Source of the DNA: Serratia proteamaculans
GTDB taxonomy: Bacteria; Pseudomonadota; Gammaproteobacteria; Enterobacterales; Enterobacteriaceae
Direction of reading: 5' to 3'
Assembly: GCF_013337185.1 (NCBI RefSeq)
Contig: NZ_SWDE01000008.1
Span: forward strand, 62,001-126,000
DNA length: 64,000 bases
The notes under the pieces are model-generated. The model made no database searches and had not been told where the DNA came from. It was given only the letters and a program-made list of their open reading frames with translations. The position numbers were made by a program, and so were the translations under genes. Positions 39,142-48,072 of the stretch are shown piece after piece (positions within the stretch are counted from its first letter, which is position 1; the number at the start of each line of letters is the position of its first letter).

Positions 39142-40285
39142 CCGGACGCTTGGCGCGACTGAAGGTCACCAGACAAAGTACCAGTCCCAGCAGCGCGATC
39201 CCCGCGGCCGCCAGCGGTACGCTGGTCAGGCCCAACCCCTGCGCAATCACCACGCCACCAACCCAGGCACCAATCGCATTGCCGACGTTAAACGCAGCAA
39301 TATTTAGCGTAGACACCAGATTCGGTGCCTTTTTACCGTAGGTCACCACGTTGATCTGCAATGCAGGCACCGCGGCAAACGCCGCAGCGGCCCACAGGAA
39401 CAGGGTGATTTCCGCCGGTACCATTGAGTGACTGGTCCAACTGAACAGCGCCGCGAAACAGGCGATCACCAGGAAAGTACAGGTCAGAGTGAGCGGCAAA
39501 CGCCAGTCAGCCAGACGGCCGCCAAGGATATTGCCCAGCGTCAGGCCAACCCCCATCAACAGCAGCGTCCAACTCACGCCATGTGAGGAAACCCCGGTCA
39601 CTTCGGTCAGCAACGGGGCAATATAGGTAAACAGCGCGAACATCGATGCGGCAAAGGCCACGGTCATCAGCAGCGAAAGCCAGATGCCGCCGCCTCGCAG
39701 TGCCGTCAGCTCTTTTTTCAGGTCAGTCGGCTGTTCATCCTTCACCGTCGGCAGCTTGCTATACAGCGCCAACAGGGATAACACGCCGATCACCGTCACC
39801 GCCCAGAAGGTTGAGCGCCAGCCCAATGCTTGCCCCAGCGCGGTGCCGAGCGGCACCCCCAACACGTTGGCCAATGTCAGACCGGTGAACATCAACGCCA
39901 CGGCGGAAGCCCGACGGTTTGGCACCACCAGGTTAGCTGCTACTACAGCGCCAATGCCGAAGAACGCACCGTGGCACAGGGCGGTGATAATGCGCGCCAG
40001 CATCAGGAAATCGTAGCTGTAACTCAGCGCACACATAATATTGCCGAAGATGAAAATCACCATCAGCAGTAACAGCGTCTTTTTGCGCGGCAGCTTCGCC
40101 GTTAGCAGCGCCATGATCGGTGCACCGATAGCCACGCCAAGGGCATAGCCGCTGATCAACCAGCCAGCGGAAGGAATAGAGACCTGCAGATCCCTCGCGA
40201 CCTCCGGCAGCAACCCCATAATCACGAACTCGGTGGTGCCGATAGCAAATGCACTTAATGCCAGTGCGAGCAGAGAAACAGGCAT
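39131..40285 (-). CDS. MFS transporter, DHA1 family, YdhP/AraJ-like
   Basis: 384 aa from the ATG at 40285, which has GGGAG 8 nt upstream; the frame can extend 5 codons to a TTG without a ribosome site. About twelve hydrophobic segments, starting MPVSLLALALSAFAIGTTEF. Typical DHA1 elements: G-T-T-E-F-V-I-M-G-L-L, H-G-A-F-F-G-I-G-A-V-V-A-A, and G-A-F-N-V-G-N-A-type helix 11. Closest in memory to E. coli YdhP, with AraJ next. Probable sugar or drug efflux; substrate unknown. Replaces the ygeA-araE genes found after lysR in E. coli. Confidence 0.85.
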   Translation of the reverse strand: MPVSLLALALSAFAIGTTEFVIMGLLPEVARDLQVSIPSAGWLISGYALGVAIGAPIMALLTAKLPRKKTLLLLMVIFIFGNIMCALSYSYDFLMLARIITALCHGAFFGIGAVVAANLVVPNRRASAVALMFTGLTLANVLGVPLGTALGQALGWRSTFWAVTVIGVLSLLALYSKLPTVKDEQPTDLKKELTALRGGGIWLSLLMTVAFAASMFALFTYIAPLLTEVTGVSSHGVSWTLLLMGVGLTLGNILGGRLADWRLPLTLTCTFLVIACFAALFSWTSHSMVPAEITLFLWAAAAFAAVPALQINVVTYGKKAPNLVSTLNIAAFNVGNAIGAWVGGVVIAQGLGLTSVPLAAAGIALLGLVLCLVTFSRAKRPASV

Positions 40286-40600
40286 GCGTAACGCTCCCAA
40301 TCAACAAAGCCCCGGCGTCAGGCGCGCGAGGCTGGTAAAAAAACACAAAATTATCGGCCAGCCTGGCAGGCTGCCCGTGGAAAGGTCAGAGAGGATGTTC
40401 AAAGAGCCGGGTTATCTATTTAACCCTATAATTATTAAGTCTTATTCACTCTTCTCACGCTACAAAAACTACACGTCGCCCCATCAGTTAACCAGTGACA
40501 GAGCCGCGACAGCGCACAAAATGCCCCGGTAAACTCGCTAACCGCTTGAATGCGCTGATGATGAAAAATGTGTGAAAATGTTACTGCGGCGTTAACGATA
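40286..40600. other. Intergenic region upstream of the YdhP-like MFS gene
   Basis: 315 bp between two minus-strand genes. It holds an inverted repeat GGGTTA-tctatt-TAACCC (40409-40426), a possible operator of the MFS gene, in an AT-rich patch. No further coding or RNA signal is seen. Confidence 0.4.
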
Positions 40601-41509
40601 TCAGCGCAGCGTCGCCCGCCAGCCGGCATCGGTGGCAAACCACTCCACTAAAAAGTCCAACATGGTCCTCAGCGTCGCCGGCATCTGTCGACGGGAAGTA
40701 TAAATGCCGTAAATGCCCATCGACTGGGGCCGATAATCCGGCATCAGCTCAATCAGTTCGCCGCTGCCCAGCAGCGGTGCCGCCGAATAGTAAGGCTGCA
40801 TGGAAATCCCTGCCCCCTGCACCGTTCCCGCCATCAATACCACCGACTCGTTGGCGCTCAGATTACCGCTGACCGCGACTGCCGACTTCACCCCCTGGTG
40901 GTCAAAATGCCACAGGCTTTTACCGAAGTAGGAGTAAGTCAGGCAGTTGTGCAGCGCCAGATCCTGCGGATGACGCGGCGTGCCATGCGCCGCCAGATAG
41001 CCCGGAGCAGCGCAGACCACCGAGGCGCAGGTAGACAGCGGGCGGGCGATCAGATTGGGATCCAGCTCATTGGTAATTCGCAGTGCCAAATCGATACGCT
41101 CTTCGACCAGATTCACCGTGCGATTATTCATTTGCAGATCCACCGCCACCTGCGGATGACGCTTCAGGTATTGCGCTACCGCACCCACCAACGCCGTCTG
41201 GCCCAGCGACTGCGAGCAGGTGATCCGCAGCAGGCCGCGCAGTTCATCACTCTGTTCCCCTTCGACCAGGTCTATTTCCCCCGCCAGCGCCAGCATCTGT
41301 CGGCAACGCTCTAATGTGCGCTCACCGGCGTCCGTCAGACTAAGCTTACGGGTAGTACGGTGCAGCAAACGTGCCCCGGCCCATTGCTCCATCTGAGCCA
41401 GATAACGCGTCACCATGGCGCGCGACATTTCCAGCGTTTCCGCCGCCGCAACCATGCTGCCACGGTCAACAATGGTGATAAAAACCTCAGCTGCAGTGAT
41501 GCGATCCAT
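40601..41509 (-). CDS. LysR-family transcriptional regulator
   Basis: 302 aa. Winged helix-turn-helix with R-A-M-V-T-R-Y-L-A-Q-M-E and H-R-T-T-R-K-L-S-L-T-D-A-G (residues about 1-65), then a substrate-binding domain. Of the subgroup that often controls a divergent neighbour. It is divergent from the MBL-fold/DsbA pair (109 bp between starts), the likely target. That gap contains GCAAT-gaata-ATTGC (41526-41540) as a candidate site. Confidence 0.9.
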   Translation of the reverse strand: MDRITAAEVFITIVDRGSMVAAAETLEMSRAMVTRYLAQMEQWAGARLLHRTTRKLSLTDAGERTLERCRQMLALAGEIDLVEGEQSDELRGLLRITCSQSLGQTALVGAVAQYLKRHPQVAVDLQMNNRTVNLVEERIDLALRITNELDPNLIARPLSTCASVVCAAPGYLAAHGTPRHPQDLALHNCLTYSYFGKSLWHFDHQGVKSAVAVSGNLSANESVVLMAGTVQGAGISMQPYYSAAPLLGSGELIELMPDYRPQSMGIYGIYTSRRQMPATLRTMLDFLVEWFATDAGWRATLR

Positions 41510-41618
41510 GATTCGTCCGATTTACGCAATGAATAATTGCTCATTATCCGGTTTTTCTATCGCTTTATGCAACCTAACATCTACTCAACATTTAATCGCT
41601 ACCCAAGGACCTCTGACC

Positions 41619-42503
41619 ATGTTTAACAAATCATTACTGACCCTGGCCTTCGCCGGCATCACCACCTTTAGCGCCTACGCCAGCGCCGCTGACACTCTGA
41701 CCATGGAAGTGTACAACCCGGGTGAGAAAAGCGTGTTCCCGGTGTCTTCTGAAATCATCAGCGGCAAGCACGAAGTGGCGCTGATCGACGCCCAGTTCCA
41801 GCGCAACGACGCAGAAGAACTGGTGAAAAAGATCAAGGCCACCGGCAAGAAGCTGACCACCGTCTACATCAGCCATTCAGATCCGGATTTCTATTTTGGC
41901 CTGGACGTGATTAAAGCAGCGTTCCCACAGGCGAAAATCATCGCTTCACCGGGCACCATCGAAGAAATCAACGCCACCAAAGACGGCAAAGTAGCCTACT
42001 GGGGCCCAATTCTGAAAGACAACGCGCCGAAAGCGGTCGTGGTTCCACAGGCGTTGCAGGGTGACAGCTTCACCGTTGACGGCCAGAAAGTCGAAGTGAA
42101 AGGCCTGACCGGCCCAACGCCGGAGCGCACCTACGTGTGGATCCCGGCGCTGAAAGCAGTAGTGGGCGGTGTTCCGGTCGCGGGCGACAACATCCATCCG
42201 TGGATCGCCGATAACCAGACCGTTGAATCCCGCGCACACTGGCAGCAAACGCTGGAAGGCATCAAGGCATTGAAACCGAAAGTCGTTGTCCCTGGCCATT
42301 TCCTGCCGGGTGCCGACCAGACGCTGAAATCCGTTACCTTTACCCAGAACTACCTGACCACGCTGGAAGCTGAACTGCCGAAAGCCAAGGATTCTGCGGC
42401 ACTGGTGGCGGCAATGAAAAAGCATTATCCGAACCTGAAAGATGAATCCAGCCTGGAACTGAGCGCCAAGGTGCTGAAAGGCGAGATGAAGTGGCCGCAA
42501 TAA
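41619..42503 (+). CDS. Secreted metallo-beta-lactamase-fold hydrolase with altered metal motif
   Basis: 294 aa from the ATG at 41619 (AAGGAC upstream); the longer frame to 41415 only overlaps the divergent regulator. A Sec signal peptide of about 23 residues ends near Y-A-S-A-A. The MBL fold is clear (A-L-I-D-A-Q-F; A-G-D-N-I-H; V-V-P-G-H-F), but the first metal motif, normally H-x-H-x-D-H, reads S-H-S-D-P-D-F (His86, Asp88, Asp90, Phe91). The family likely includes lactonase- or beta-lactamase-like periplasmic enzymes; the substrate is unknown. Forms an operon with the DsbA-family gene 74 bp downstream. Confidence 0.85.
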   Translation: MFNKSLLTLAFAGITTFSAYASAADTLTMEVYNPGEKSVFPVSSEIISGKHEVALIDAQFQRNDAEELVKKIKATGKKLTTVYISHSDPDFYFGLDVIKAAFPQAKIIASPGTIEEINATKDGKVAYWGPILKDNAPKAVVVPQALQGDSFTVDGQKVEVKGLTGPTPERTYVWIPALKAVVGGVPVAGDNIHPWIADNQTVESRAHWQQTLEGIKALKPKVVVPGHFLPGADQTLKSVTFTQNYLTTLEAELPKAKDSAALVAAMKKHYPNLKDESSLELSAKVLKGEMKWPQ

Positions 42504-42538
42504 GCCCGCCAAAATAAACTGAGCAAAGCGTTACTGCA

Positions 42539-42560
42539 CCCGCCCTTGAAAGGGGGCGGG
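42539..42560 (+). promoter_or_regulatory. Intercistronic hairpin between MBL and DsbA-family genes
   Basis: CCCGCCC / GGGCGGG, a 7-bp GC stem with an 8-nt loop, just before the ribosome site of the next gene. No U-tract follows, so it is more likely an mRNA-stability or attenuating element than a terminator. Confidence 0.45.
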
Positions 42561-42577
42561 AATAACGAGGAAGACTT

Positions 42578-43228
42578 ATGACCGGCACGACTCTGCATTA
42601 CATTTTCGATCCGCTGTGTGGCTGGTGTTATGGCGCAGCCCCACTGGTGAAGGCGGCCAAAACCATTCCAGGGCTGAACATTGCCCTGCATGCCGGTGGC
42701 ATGATGACCGGCAACAATCGCCGCCAAATCACGGACGAATGGCGTAATTATGTTATCCCGCACGACAAACGTATTGCGGAGTTAACCGGACAAACCTTTG
42801 GTGAAGCCTATTTCAATGGCTTGCTGCGTGATACCAGCGCAGTTATGGACTCAGAGCCGCCGATTACCGCGATACTGGCGGCGCAGGCGCTGGCGGGACG
42901 TGGGCTGGATATGCTGCATCGCATTCAGGAAGCGCATTATCAGGAAGGTCGACGCATCGCCGATACCCCGGTGCTGGAAGCTCTGGCGAAAGAGCTGGGC
43001 CTGGCTTCAGCCCCGTTCATCGCCGAGATGCGCTTTAATGCCGGTGCCCCGACCGCGCAACACATTGCGCAAAGTCGGGCATTGTTGGCCAAAGTTCAGG
43101 GACAAGGGTTCCCGACCTTTGCGCTCGAAGACAGCGAAGGCCAGCTACGCCAGATCCCGGCGGGCAACTATCTGGGGAATGTTGAAGCCTGGAAAGAGTT
43201 GCTGAGCGGTGCCGCTACCTGGGCATAA
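42578..43228 (+). CDS. DsbA-family thioredoxin-like protein
   Basis: 216 aa, no signal peptide, hence cytoplasmic. Redox motif C-G-W-C at residues 14-17 after the first strand (L-H-Y-I-F-D-P-L-C-G-W-C-Y-G-A-A-P), and a cis-Pro loop Q-G-F-P-T-F-A-L near the C-terminus; a helical insertion lies between, as in the FrnE/HCCA-isomerase-like DsbA subfamily. Probable disulfide or glutathione-linked oxidoreductase. ACGAGGAAG precedes the ATG. The link with the secreted MBL protein is by operon only. Confidence 0.88.
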   Translation: MTGTTLHYIFDPLCGWCYGAAPLVKAAKTIPGLNIALHAGGMMTGNNRRQITDEWRNYVIPHDKRIAELTGQTFGEAYFNGLLRDTSAVMDSEPPITAILAAQALAGRGLDMLHRIQEAHYQEGRRIADTPVLEALAKELGLASAPFIAEMRFNAGAPTAQHIAQSRALLAKVQGQGFPTFALEDSEGQLRQIPAGNYLGNVEAWKELLSGAATWA

Positions 43229-43276
43229 ATCTGTTTACCCTGTCCGGGCATCCACTCTGTTGGCTGCCTGGGCTAT

Positions 43277-43984
43277 TTACTCAACCCGCACAAAGCGCCC
43301 TTCCGCCCGTACGTTAAAACCAAACCCACAGTCGCCTTTGGTATGCATTTGCAGCGCATCCGCCGTGAATTGTATCGCCACATCACAGGCTATCGCGTCC
43401 TCCGGCTCCCGCTGACGGTACAGCGCCTTGCCCTGTTCAATCGGCAACACCTCGGCGAACTCACCCATATTCGGGCCGTAATACAACCCCATCTGCGGCA
43501 TGTAATAACCGGAATAGTCGATCAGCCAGCGACCGTCCTGCGGCTTGACCACCACTTCGCTCCATACGCCGCGCCCGGCATACTGCCAGTAGACGCCGCC
43601 CGGTCCATTCGACGGCGGTTGCTTCGCCAGGCGTTGCTGCAGCAGTTTTAAATTATGTTGGGATTTACTGTCCTGCGGTGCCAGTTCCAGATAGGCGCGT
43701 GCCTTGAGCAGTTCACCGGCATGCATCAGCGCCAGCGCCACGTTGTTGTAAGCGGTGGCGGTTGCCTGACTGTCGAGACCACAGAACTCGCTCCAGGCGG
43801 CCTGATCGCGGAAAACATCGGCAGCGCGTGGGTAATCACCGCGCTGGTAGGCACTTTTCCCCAGCTCGGCATAGCTCGCCACCTTGTGGCAATCGGCATC
43901 AATATCCGGCTCATCAATATGTGCCCTGGCCTGAGCGCTGGCAAACGCACCACAGGTCAACAGCAAGGGAACCAACGCCTTCAT
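43277..43984 (-). CDS. Periplasmic TPR-like protein of unknown function
   Basis: 235 aa from the ATG at 43984 with AAGGAAAAG in front; 23 extra upstream codons are dropped because the signal peptide MKALVPLLLTCGAFASAQARA begins here. Residues about 35-115 look like TPR-type helices (Y-A-E-L-G-K-S-A-Y-Q-R-G-D-Y; A-Y-N-N-V-A-L-A-L-M-H-A-G). The C-terminal half (W-L-I-D-Y-S-G-Y-Y; Y-Y-G-P-N-M-G) is not recognised. Four cysteines could form periplasmic disulfides. I do not know its function. Confidence 0.75.
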   Translation of the reverse strand: MKALVPLLLTCGAFASAQARAHIDEPDIDADCHKVASYAELGKSAYQRGDYPRAADVFRDQAAWSEFCGLDSQATATAYNNVALALMHAGELLKARAYLELAPQDSKSQHNLKLLQQRLAKQPPSNGPGGVYWQYAGRGVWSEVVVKPQDGRWLIDYSGYYMPQMGLYYGPNMGEFAEVLPIEQGKALYRQREPEDAIACDVAIQFTADALQMHTKGDCGFGFNVRAEGRFVRVE

Positions 43985-44174
43985 TACTTTTCCTTTCCGC
44001 AGTAAACACCCCAAATTCGGCGCCAGTATAACCGCCATTGCTCCCGGCGGCACCTCTGACGAACCAGGCTTAATATTTCAAACGGTTAGCTGCGTTAGAA
44101 CTGCTTACAGTCCAGGTTTGTTTGTTACTGGTCCGCGGCTCATGCTGAAGAAAATACAGAATCGACGAGAGCCC

Positions 44175-45911
44175 ATGAACACGACCCCAACCCCCAAACA
44201 CGCCGTCTGGCAACTGATCAAGCCCTTCTGGGTCTCGGAAGAGAAACTGCGGGCCTGGTCGATGCTGATCGCCATTGTCGCTTTGTCTCTCGGGCTGGTG
44301 TACATCAGCGTGCTGATCAATCAGTGGAACCAGGTGTTTTACGACGCGCTGCAAAACAAAAACTATCCGGTATTCAAGGCACAGCTGTGGCGCTTTACCT
44401 ATCTGGCGCTGATCTTCATCGTGCTGGCGGTTTATAAAATTTACCTGACGCAGGGCCTGCAGATGCGCTGGCGGCGCTGGATGACGGAAAAGTTTATGGG
44501 TAAATGGCTGGCGCATCAGGCCTATTACCATACCGAACAGCAACAGATCGTCGATAACCCGGACCAGCGTATTGCCGAAGATCTCAATGTACTGACCCAG
44601 TACACGCTGTCGCTGTCGCTCGGGTTGCTCTCCAGCCTGGTGACGCTGTTTTCCTTTATCACCATTCTCTGGCACGTCAGCGGGCCAATGACTTTTGTTA
44701 TCCATCAGCATGCCATCACCCTGCCCGGCTATATGGTGTGGTTCGCCCTGCTGTACGCGGTGCTGGGTTCGCTGCTGATCTGGTGGGTCGGCAAACCGCT
44801 GGTCCAGCTCGGCTTTAATCAGGAGCGCTATGAGGCAAACTTCCGTTTTGGGCTGATCCGTATCCGGGAAAACAACGATGCCATCGCGCTTTATCACGGC
44901 GAACCGCGTGAGGCGCAACAGTTGGGTGACCGCTTTGACAGTATCCGTACCAACTGGTGGTCCATCATGCGCATTACCCGCCGGCTTAATATCGCCTCCA
45001 ACTTTTACAGCCAGTTTGCCATTGTTTTCCCATTGTTGGTGGCGGCACCGCGTTACTTCTCGGGCGCTATCCAGATGGGAGGCATGATGCAGATCGCCTC
45101 CGCCTTTGGTCAGGTGCAGGGCGCGCTGTCATGGTTTATCGATGCCTTCAGCGATCTGGCAACCTGGAAAGCCTGCGTTAACCGTCTGGCCGGTTTTAAC
45201 GCCGCCGTGGATCAGGTTCACCATCAGCAACGTGGCATTCAACTGCAAGCGGAGAACGACCAACCGCTGATCCTCGACCGCCTCAGTCTGCAACTGCCGG
45301 ACGGTCAAAGTTTGTTGGGTTCAACGTCGGTGACGCTGAAACGCGGTGAGAAAGTGCTGGTCGTCGGCCCTTCGGGCTGCGGTAAATCCACGCTGCTGCG
45401 TGCTATCGCCGGGATCTGGCCCTACGGCTCCGGCAGCATTGGCCGCGACGAGGCCAGCAGCGCCCTATTCCTGCCACAACGCAGCTATATTCCCATCGGC
45501 ACGCTGCGCGAGGCGCTCAGTTATCCGCATCTCGCAGCCGAATACAGTGATGAACAACTGCTGAGAGTGCTGGAAAATTGCCGTCTGAAGCATCTGCAAC
45601 GCTGGCTGGACACCAGCGCCAACTGGAGCCACCGTCTGTCGCCGGGGGAACAACAGCGGCTGGCGTTCGCCCGCGCCATTCTGACCCGCCCGGACATTTT
45701 GTTCCTCGACGAGGCCACCAGCGCGCTGGACGATGAAACCGAGCAGTTGATGTATTGCCTGTTGGTCGATGAGCTACCGCAGGTGACGTTGGTCAGCGTG
45801 GCGCACCGCAACAGCGTAGCGAAATACCACCAGAGCTGCTGGCGCTTTAGCCGCGCAGAAGAGAACCAGCCGGCCCGTATGGCACTAAGCCCCCTGCCTA
45901 TCGCCGGTTAA
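44175..45911 (+). CDS. ABC transporter, fused permease/ATPase, YddA-like (ABCD/SbmA-type membrane domain)
   Basis: 578 aa if started at the ATG of 44175 (MNTTPTPKHAVWQLIKPFW); ATG 44142 and TTG 44118 are alternatives. N-terminal membrane domain of the SbmA/BacA-like class (F-Y-D-A-L-Q-N-K; D-N-P-D-Q-R-I-A-E-D, also in E. coli YddA). C-terminal ATPase with Walker A G-P-S-G-C-G-K-S-T, signature L-S-P-G-E-Q-Q-R, Walker B L-F-L-D-E-A-T-S-A-L. Substrate unknown; relatives import peptides, vitamins or long-chain acyl compounds. Single gene with a strong terminator. Confidence 0.88.
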   Translation: MNTTPTPKHAVWQLIKPFWVSEEKLRAWSMLIAIVALSLGLVYISVLINQWNQVFYDALQNKNYPVFKAQLWRFTYLALIFIVLAVYKIYLTQGLQMRWRRWMTEKFMGKWLAHQAYYHTEQQQIVDNPDQRIAEDLNVLTQYTLSLSLGLLSSLVTLFSFITILWHVSGPMTFVIHQHAITLPGYMVWFALLYAVLGSLLIWWVGKPLVQLGFNQERYEANFRFGLIRIRENNDAIALYHGEPREAQQLGDRFDSIRTNWWSIMRITRRLNIASNFYSQFAIVFPLLVAAPRYFSGAIQMGGMMQIASAFGQVQGALSWFIDAFSDLATWKACVNRLAGFNAAVDQVHHQQRGIQLQAENDQPLILDRLSLQLPDGQSLLGSTSVTLKRGEKVLVVGPSGCGKSTLLRAIAGIWPYGSGSIGRDEASSALFLPQRSYIPIGTLREALSYPHLAAEYSDEQLLRVLENCRLKHLQRWLDTSANWSHRLSPGEQQRLAFARAILTRPDILFLDEATSALDDETEQLMYCLLVDELPQVTLVSVAHRNSVAKYHQSCWRFSRAEENQPARMALSPLPIAG

Positions 45912-45915
45912 TCAA

Positions 45916-45945
45916 CCGGGTGACGCTCATCGCAGCGTCACCCGG
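45916..45945. terminator. Bidirectional terminator, YddA-like gene / aga operon
   Basis: CCGGGTGACGCT / AGCGTCACCCGG, a perfect 12-bp stem with a 6-nt loop, 4 bp after the plus-strand stop and 6 bp after the last PTS gene stop on the minus strand. Confidence 0.85.
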
Positions 45946-45951
45946 CTTGCC

Positions 45952-46386
45952 TCAAATGCCGTCGGTCTGTACATCCTCGCATTTTACCCGACGTCTTTCG
46001 TGCCACAGGCTGGTCAACCCACGCTTACCGCACTCCAATGCCACTTCGCGGAACTCGTCCAGGCTCAGGCCATCCCTTTCCAGCATCATTTCCGCCGCCA
46101 ACTGCATATTCACCCCGGTCAGCACCTCACAATCTCCGTGCGCATCCGCCAGTTCGCTGGCACAGCGAAAAGGCGAACCACCGAGCATATCGGTGAGAAA
46201 TACCACGCCGTCCGGCTGCGCCACTTCGGACAATGCCGAGATCAACGCAGCCTTTAACTCGGCGGTACTCATCTGTTCGGGAAAATTGACCGCAACACAG
46301 TACGGCTGCGGCCCCACCACCTGTTCAACCGCCTGCAACAGCCCACTGGCGAAGCCACCGTGGCCGGTAATTACAATGCCTGGCAT
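45952..46386 (-). CDS. agaF: PTS mannose-family IIA component, AgaF-like
   Basis: 144 aa from the ATG at 46386 (GAGGAG upstream); the longer frame runs into the IID gene. The phosphorylated His9 is in I-V-I-T-G-H-G-G-F, the standard mannose-family IIA site, and L-T-D-M-L-G-G-S-P-F is also typical. It takes phosphate from HPr and passes it to IIB (48073). Last gene of the agaR-kbaZ-IIB-IIC-IID-IIA operon, 10 bp after IID. Confidence 0.87.
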   Translation of the reverse strand: MPGIVITGHGGFASGLLQAVEQVVGPQPYCVAVNFPEQMSTAELKAALISALSEVAQPDGVVFLTDMLGGSPFRCASELADAHGDCEVLTGVNMQLAAEMMLERDGLSLDEFREVALECGKRGLTSLWHERRRVKCEDVQTDGI

Positions 46387-46396
46387 AAACCGCTCC

Positions 46397-47290
46397 TCAC
46401 AATAAACCGATAAACTTGCCCACCACCCCAATCACCACCGTCACGCCAATCAGCTTCACCGGTGAGAAGCCGCGCTTCATCAGGAAGAAAATCAGCAGCG
46501 TAAAGCACAGTGGCAACAGATTTGGCATCAGCTTGTCCAGCACATCGGTCTGTAGCGCTACGCTGGCTTTGCCGGCATGCATCACCAGCGGGGTAGAAAG
46601 ATGAACATAAGAAGCCACCAGTGCACCGATCACCGTCATGCCGACAATCGAGGCGGCGTGGGATATTCGCCGGGTATGGGTTTTCAGCAGCGCCAGCGCG
46701 CTGGTACCGGCCTGATAACCATAGTGAGCCAGCCCGAAGCGCAGCCCAAAGTGAAATACGTTAAACAGCAGCAGAAAGACGATCGGCCCAAACAGGCTGC
46801 CTTCCAGCGCCAGCGAGGCACCAATCCCGGCGCAGATCGGCAGCAGCGTCAACCAGAACAGCGCATCGCCAATCCCGCCCAGCGGCCCCATCAGCGCCAC
46901 TTTTACCGCGCGAATGGTGGAGATCTTCTCTTTATTTTGCTCCATCGCCAGCACCAACCCGGAAAGGAAGGTGACGTCAAACGGATGCACATTGATAAAC
47001 TCCATGTGCATTTTCATCGAGTTGGACAGATCCTGCGGATTGCGGTGGATCTTGCGTAACGCCGGGATCAACTGATACAGCCAGCCACCGGCCTGCATAC
47101 GCTCATAGTTGAACGACGCCTGCAGCAGCAACGAGCGCCAGGCCATGCGGTTGATATCACCGCGAGTCAGAGCCTCGGCGGGCTGGTTATCGACGTAGTC
47201 GTCCTGCTCCACCTGACTGGTGGCCAGCGCCTGCGCCATACGTTTTTCCGCTTTTTGCGCCAGCAGATCGTCGGTATCGTTAAATGCCAT
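46397..47290 (-). CDS. PTS mannose-family IID component, AgaE/AgaD-like
   Basis: 297 aa from the ATG at 47290, 9 nt after AGGAGG; an ATG at 47299 directly abuts that ribosome site. Carries the IID family block (R-M-Q-A-G-G-W-L-Y-Q-L-I-P-A-L; N-V-H-P-F; G-P-L-G-G-I-G-D-A-L-F-W) and C-terminal membrane helices. The first 30 or so residues are a charged extension beyond the E. coli AgaD length. Overlaps the IIC gene end by 11 bp. Confidence 0.88.
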   Translation of the reverse strand: MAFNDTDDLLAQKAEKRMAQALATSQVEQDDYVDNQPAEALTRGDINRMAWRSLLLQASFNYERMQAGGWLYQLIPALRKIHRNPQDLSNSMKMHMEFINVHPFDVTFLSGLVLAMEQNKEKISTIRAVKVALMGPLGGIGDALFWLTLLPICAGIGASLALEGSLFGPIVFLLLFNVFHFGLRFGLAHYGYQAGTSALALLKTHTRRISHAASIVGMTVIGALVASYVHLSTPLVMHAGKASVALQTDVLDKLMPNLLPLCFTLLIFFLMKRGFSPVKLIGVTVVIGVVGKFIGLL

Positions 47291-48059
47291 CTTCAGCATC
47301 CTCCTGGGGGACAGGTTGTTTGAGCGGGTCGGCAGCGGCCCGTTGACTGTTAAAGAAGTCGATCAGGGCGATCGCCAGCGCGCCCAGCGCCACCGCCAGG
47401 ATCGGCAATTTCAGGAAGGTGACGGAAATAAAGCCGAGGATGAAATAGGCCACATAGGTTTTTTTCATCATCACTTTCATCAGCAGCGAGAAACCAATCG
47501 CCGGCATCATGCCACCCGCCACTGCCAGGCCATCCAACAGCCAGACCGGCGCCTTTTGCACCATGGCACTGGCCGCGTCGGCACCGAAATAAATCGGCAG
47601 AAACGCCACCACAAAATAGAACGCGAACAGGATGCTGATACCGAGATAGTTCACCCGTTCAATACCGCGCCAGTTCAGTTCTTTCACCATGCGATCGCAG
47701 CGATGCATCATCGGTGAAAACAGGGTGAACAGCAGCGTGATACCCCCCTGCACCGCAATCGAAAATGGCACCGCAACGCCAATCGCCACCTTGGGATCGG
47801 CTTTGGTAAGAATGGCGAATGCCGTGCCAATCACCCCGCCGATCACCACGTTCGGCGGCTGGGCCCCCGCCAGCGGCACCATGCCCATCCACACCAGTTC
47901 CAGCGTACCGCCGACCAGCAGGCCGGTGTAGACATCCCCCAGGATCAGGCCGACCAGCGGCCCCAGAACCACCGGACGGTGGAAGTGGGTCAGGCCGTCG
48001 AACAGATCGACCCCCGCCAATCCGGCCAGCAGTGCAATCAATAACGCATCAGTCAACAT
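47280..48059 (-). CDS. agaW: PTS mannose-family IIC component, AgaW/AgaC-like
   Basis: 259 aa from the ATG at 48059 with GGGGGA 4 nt upstream; the frame otherwise extends into the IIB gene. Multi-spanning sugar channel. The block H-F-H-R-P-V-V-L-G-P-L-V-G-L-I-L-G-D followed by G-G-T-L-E-L-V-W-M-G matches E. coli AgaW/AgaC closely, as does the C-terminal E-D-A-E-D-G-I. This points to N-acetylgalactosamine/galactosamine specificity rather than mannose. Confidence 0.88.
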   Translation of the reverse strand: MLTDALLIALLAGLAGVDLFDGLTHFHRPVVLGPLVGLILGDVYTGLLVGGTLELVWMGMVPLAGAQPPNVVIGGVIGTAFAILTKADPKVAIGVAVPFSIAVQGGITLLFTLFSPMMHRCDRMVKELNWRGIERVNYLGISILFAFYFVVAFLPIYFGADAASAMVQKAPVWLLDGLAVAGGMMPAIGFSLLMKVMMKKTYVAYFILGFISVTFLKLPILAVALGALAIALIDFFNSQRAAADPLKQPVPQEDAEDGI

Positions 48060-48072
48060 GATTTCCCCCAAC

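Noticed and set aside
44070-44918. 282-codon minus-strand open frame
   Set aside because: Antisense to the YddA-like transporter; Gln/Arg/His-rich shadow.
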